Below are positions 6,545-7,704 of a stretch of DNA of 7,704 nucleotides, piece after piece. This stretch comes from Dehalococcoidales bacterium. Lineage in GTDB: Bacteria; Chloroflexota; Dehalococcoidia; Dehalococcoidales; UBA5760. A program made the position numbers and the translations under genes. The DNA lies in contig JAFGFP010000106.1 in the NCBI GenBank assembly GCA_016931015.1, positions 1-7,704 of the forward strand. The letters run 5' to 3'. The notes under the pieces were generated by a model. The model made no database searches. It worked only from the letters and a program-made list of their open reading frames with translations, and was not told the DNA's origin. Each line of letters opens with the position of its first letter. The stretch's first letter is position 1.

Positions 6545-6557
6545 CAGGTAATACCTG
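6545..6557. promoter_or_regulatory. candidate operator: 13-bp odd palindrome
   Basis: CAGGTA-A-TACCTG is a perfect palindrome with a single central base. It lies 75 bp upstream of the TraR/DksA-like start, just downstream of the transcription start predicted from the weak - strand promoter at 6570-6596. A repressor bound here could act as a roadblock. Chance occurrence cannot be excluded. Confidence 0.35.
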
Positions 6558-6569
6558 TAACAGTGACCG

Positions 6570-6596
6570 ATAATAAAACTATGGCACCACTGTCAG
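6570..6596 (-). promoter_or_regulatory. weak promoter candidate for the TraR/DksA-like gene cluster
   Basis: On the - strand CTGACA (6591-6596) is one mismatch from the -35 consensus and TATTAT (6570-6575) one mismatch from the -10, but the spacer is only 15 bp, shorter than the preferred 16-18. The -35 sits in the loop of the inverted repeat at 6584-6610. The expected start near 6563 would give a leader of about 93 nt. Confidence 0.25.
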
Positions 6597-6610
6597 CCGA
6601 GAGGTGGTGC
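6584..6610. repeat. inverted repeat GCACCAC-N13-GTGGTGC
   Basis: Perfect 7-bp arms at 6584-6590 and 6604-6610 with a 13-nt loop can form a GC-rich hairpin in RNA from either strand. On the - strand it is followed by CATAGTTTTATTATC, a poor T tract. On the + strand it coincides with a tiny open frame (ATG 6581 to TAA 6616, MAPLSAERWCF) that lacks a ribosome binding site. Confidence 0.35.
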
Positions 6611-6634
6611 TTCTAACTGCCTAAAATATAAAAA

Positions 6635-6651
6635 TTACCCCTGGCGGGTAA
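6635..6651. repeat. 17-bp inverted repeat TTACCC-N5-GGGTAA
   Basis: Perfect 6-bp arms (6635-6640 and 6646-6651) surround CTGGC. Read on the - strand it is a small hairpin followed by TTTTTATATTTT, which resembles a weak intrinsic terminator or attenuator. Read as DNA it could be an operator. No gene reads into it from the right on the - strand in this window, so the terminator reading lacks an obvious purpose. Confidence 0.35.
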
Positions 6652-6740
6652 AACTAAACCCATCACGCACCAGGGTGTCTTACCATAAGTGTATAATAAT
6701 TAATCTACTTTAGCAATACCCTTTCTACTGTAATCAATAG

Positions 6741-6759
6741 TAACCAGCTAATCTGGTTA
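6741..6759. promoter_or_regulatory. candidate operator: perfect 7-bp inverted repeat at the promoter
   Basis: TAACCAG at 6741-6747 and CTGGTTA at 6753-6759 form a perfect 19-bp inverted repeat with a 5-bp centre. It covers the -35 position and ends immediately before the TG of the extended -10. Size and placement are typical of a dimeric repressor or activator site. As RNA it would be upstream of the predicted start site, so a DNA-binding role is more likely than a hairpin role. The regulator is unknown. Confidence 0.5.
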
Positions 6760-6768
6760 TGCTATACT
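6760..6768 (+). promoter_or_regulatory. extended -10 promoter element for the Nfo-like gene
   Basis: TGCTATACT matches an extended -10 (TGn followed by TATACT, one mismatch to TATAAT). The -35 position 17 bp upstream (about 6740-6745) is a poor match to TTGACA and lies inside an inverted repeat, as expected for a promoter relying on the TG extension or on an activator. The predicted transcript would begin near 6775, giving a leader of about 30 nt before the ATG at 6806. Confidence 0.55.
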
Positions 6769-6805
6769 ATAACGGCTGAGGTTAACAGAGGTAAGCGAGG
6801 TATAC

Positions 6806-7636
6806 ATGGCAGGGCTGCTTTTCGGTACCGGCGGTGTCCCCCACAGCGCCAAACAGCCGTCCACCGTCTCCGGAATCGAGCGCTTAAGCGAGCTGGGGCT
6901 CGGCTGTATGGAGATGGAGTTCGTCCGGGGGGTAAATATGAGCGAGGCCGCCGCACACCAGGTGGCCGCAGCCGCAGTAAGTAAAGGCATCCGGCTGTCC
7001 GCCCACGCCCCCTACTACGTTAACCTTAACGCCCGCGAGCCGGAGAAGATAAGGGCCAGTCAGGAACGGCTGCTGAAGACCGCCCGCATCGCCGCTTTGT
7101 GCGGGGCAGAAAGCATCATCTTCCACGCCGCTTTTTACCTTGGCGACCCCCCTCAGGAGACCTACCGTAACGTGAGGAAATACCTGGCCGAGATACTCGA
7201 CCAGCTGGGCAAGGAGAATAATCGGGTATGGCTCAGGCCCGAGGTTACCGGGAAACCCAGCCAGTTCGGGGACATCACCGAAATCCTCGACCTCTGTGGT
7301 GAGCTAGGCGGGCTGGCCCCCTGTATCGACTTCGCTCACTGGCACGCCCGGACGGGGAGAGCCAACTCCTACCCGGAGTTTGCCTCGGTGCTCGCCCAGG
7401 TTGAGGAGCGGCTGGGGAGAGCCGCTCTGGATAACCTGCACATTCACCTCTCCGGCATCAAATACGGAAGCAAGGGGGAACTGAGCCACCTCAATCTAGA
7501 AGACTCGGACTTAAATTACGCTGAGCTACTCCGGGCCCTTAAAGACCATAACGCCGGCGGCCGGGTTATCTGCGAAAGCCCCAACCTGGAAGAGGACGCC
7601 CAGCTCCTGAAGAAGACCTACGAAGACTTAACATAA
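6806..7636 (+). CDS. endonuclease IV-like TIM-barrel protein (AP endonuclease family 2 / xylose isomerase-like)
   Basis: This 276-residue TIM-barrel protein has metal-site positions that follow E. coli endonuclease IV (Nfo) closely: His67 (LSAHAPYYVN), His107 (IIFHAAFY), Glu146 (RPEVTGK), Asp175 and His178 (CIDFAHWH), His214 (LHIHLSGI), His228 (GELSHLN) and Glu257 (CESPN). Nfo uses nine ligands for three zinc ions. The aspartate two residues before the second-last histidine (D229 in Nfo, "DRH") is Leu226 here, so one site may be altered. Nfo cuts DNA 5' to abasic sites and trims blocked 3' ends, but this divergent branch might instead be a different nuclease or an isomerase-like enzyme. It looks cytoplasmic. 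ATG 6806 has GAGG at 6797-6800 with 5-nt spacing. The gene has its own promoter candidate and a terminator-like region behind it, so it is probably monocistronic. Confidence 0.85.
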   Translation: MAGLLFGTGGVPHSAKQPSTVSGIERLSELGLGCMEMEFVRGVNMSEAAAHQVAAAAVSKGIRLSAHAPYYVNLNAREPEKIRASQERLLKTARIAALCGAESIIFHAAFYLGDPPQETYRNVRKYLAEILDQLGKENNRVWLRPEVTGKPSQFGDITEILDLCGELGGLAPCIDFAHWHARTGRANSYPEFASVLAQVEERLGRAALDNLHIHLSGIKYGSKGELSHLNLEDSDLNYAELLRALKDHNAGGRVICESPNLEEDAQLLKKTYEDLT

Positions 7637-7698
7637 GGGAGGCAATTCTCCCGGGTATCACCTAAACCTACCCGATACCAGACCTATTTTTCCTTTTT
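7637..7698 (+). terminator. probable intrinsic terminator after the Nfo-like gene
   Basis: After the TAA at 7634-7636 come a small hairpin (GGGAG 7637-7641 with CTCCC 7648-7652) and two overlapping alternative stems: CGGGTA 7652-7657 with TACCCG 7669-7674, or GGTATC 7654-7659 with GATACC 7674-7679. These are followed by T5 at 7687-7691 and T5 at 7694-7698. The stem-to-T distance is longer than ideal, but the combination supports termination. Confidence 0.55.
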
Positions 7699-7704
7699 AC
7701 GTCT

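Larger units (their letters stand above)
6471..6805. other. divergent intergenic region rich in inverted repeats
   Basis: This 335-bp gap lies between the TraR/DksA-like gene (- strand) and the Nfo-like gene (+ strand). I see no convincing protein gene, tRNA or known riboswitch in it. The part from about 6611 to 6770 is markedly AT-rich. It holds at least four inverted repeats (6545-6557, 6584-6610, 6635-6651, 6741-6759), a good extended -10 element for the + strand gene, a weaker promoter candidate for the - strand gene, and three spaced GAGGT copies before the + strand start. A TATAAT at 6692-6697 has no matching -35. Confidence 0.8.

Noticed and set aside
84..6639. General excess of GGTAAT/ATTACC hexamers
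   Set aside because: About 14 copies by eye against roughly 4 expected, but most lie in genes where Val GTA, Gly GGT-Asn AAT or Ile-Thr ATT ACC codons explain them; only the strand-biased octamer was kept as a finding.
6692..6697. TATAAT on the + strand as a promoter for the Nfo-like gene
   Set aside because: It is perfect as a hexamer but has no -35-like sequence at 16-18 bp and no TGn extension in register, and it lies in a very AT-rich stretch; the element at 6760-6768 is better.
1..7704. CRISPR array, insertion sequence, tRNA, phage or defence genes
   Set aside because: I looked for regularly spaced repeats, transposase motifs, terminal inverted repeats, cloverleaf-like stretches and known defence domains and saw none.

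Overview
The window looks like a bacterial chromosome segment made mostly of housekeeping genes, moderately GC-rich (by eye a little under 60 % in genes), with frequent GTG starts. The organism is probably an anaerobe or microaerophile, because it carries an iron-sulfur flavoprotein-like gene and a cysteine-rich DUF3795 gene. Gene content and protein style (HVGN-type GluRS, short TraR/DksA protein next to lspA, polA close to fpg) suggest a Chloroflexota (Dehalococcoidia-like) or Firmicutes-like lineage. That placement is inference and no 16S or other decisive marker is present.

Left block, + strand (1-1637): the 3' end of DNA polymerase I (polA), a PAP2-family membrane phosphatase, and formamidopyrimidine-DNA glycosylase (fpg/mutM). 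They are closely spaced or overlapping (10-nt gap, then an 8-nt overlap) and probably form one operon.

Centre block, - strand (6470 down to 1667): a TraR/DksA zinc-finger protein, lspA (signal peptidase II), an RluA/RluD-type pseudouridine synthase, then after an 82-nt gap gltX, an iron-sulfur flavoprotein-like NAD(P)H:flavin oxidoreductase, a DUF3795 protein, and a small AT-rich unknown protein. All junctions except the one before gltX are short or overlapping. The last gene converges on fpg with 29 nt between stops, and no convincing terminator is visible there.

Right block: a 335-bp divergent intergenic region (6471-6805) is AT-rich and unusually full of inverted repeats. It separates the - strand operon from a + strand endonuclease IV-like TIM-barrel gene (6806-7636), which is followed by a probable intrinsic terminator. 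That gene has a good extended -10 element directly abutted by a perfect 7-bp inverted repeat, so it is probably regulated.

Functionally the window mixes DNA base-excision repair (PolA, Fpg, Nfo-like), envelope/lipid metabolism (PAP2, LspA), translation (GltX, RluD-like) and redox proteins of unknown role. I see no CRISPR array, insertion sequence, tRNA, rRNA, phage gene or defence system. The items most worth a second look are the operator-rich intergenic region, the Nfo-like protein that appears to lack one canonical metal ligand, the redox pair plus AT-rich small gene behind gltX, and a strand-biased CAGGTAAT octamer.
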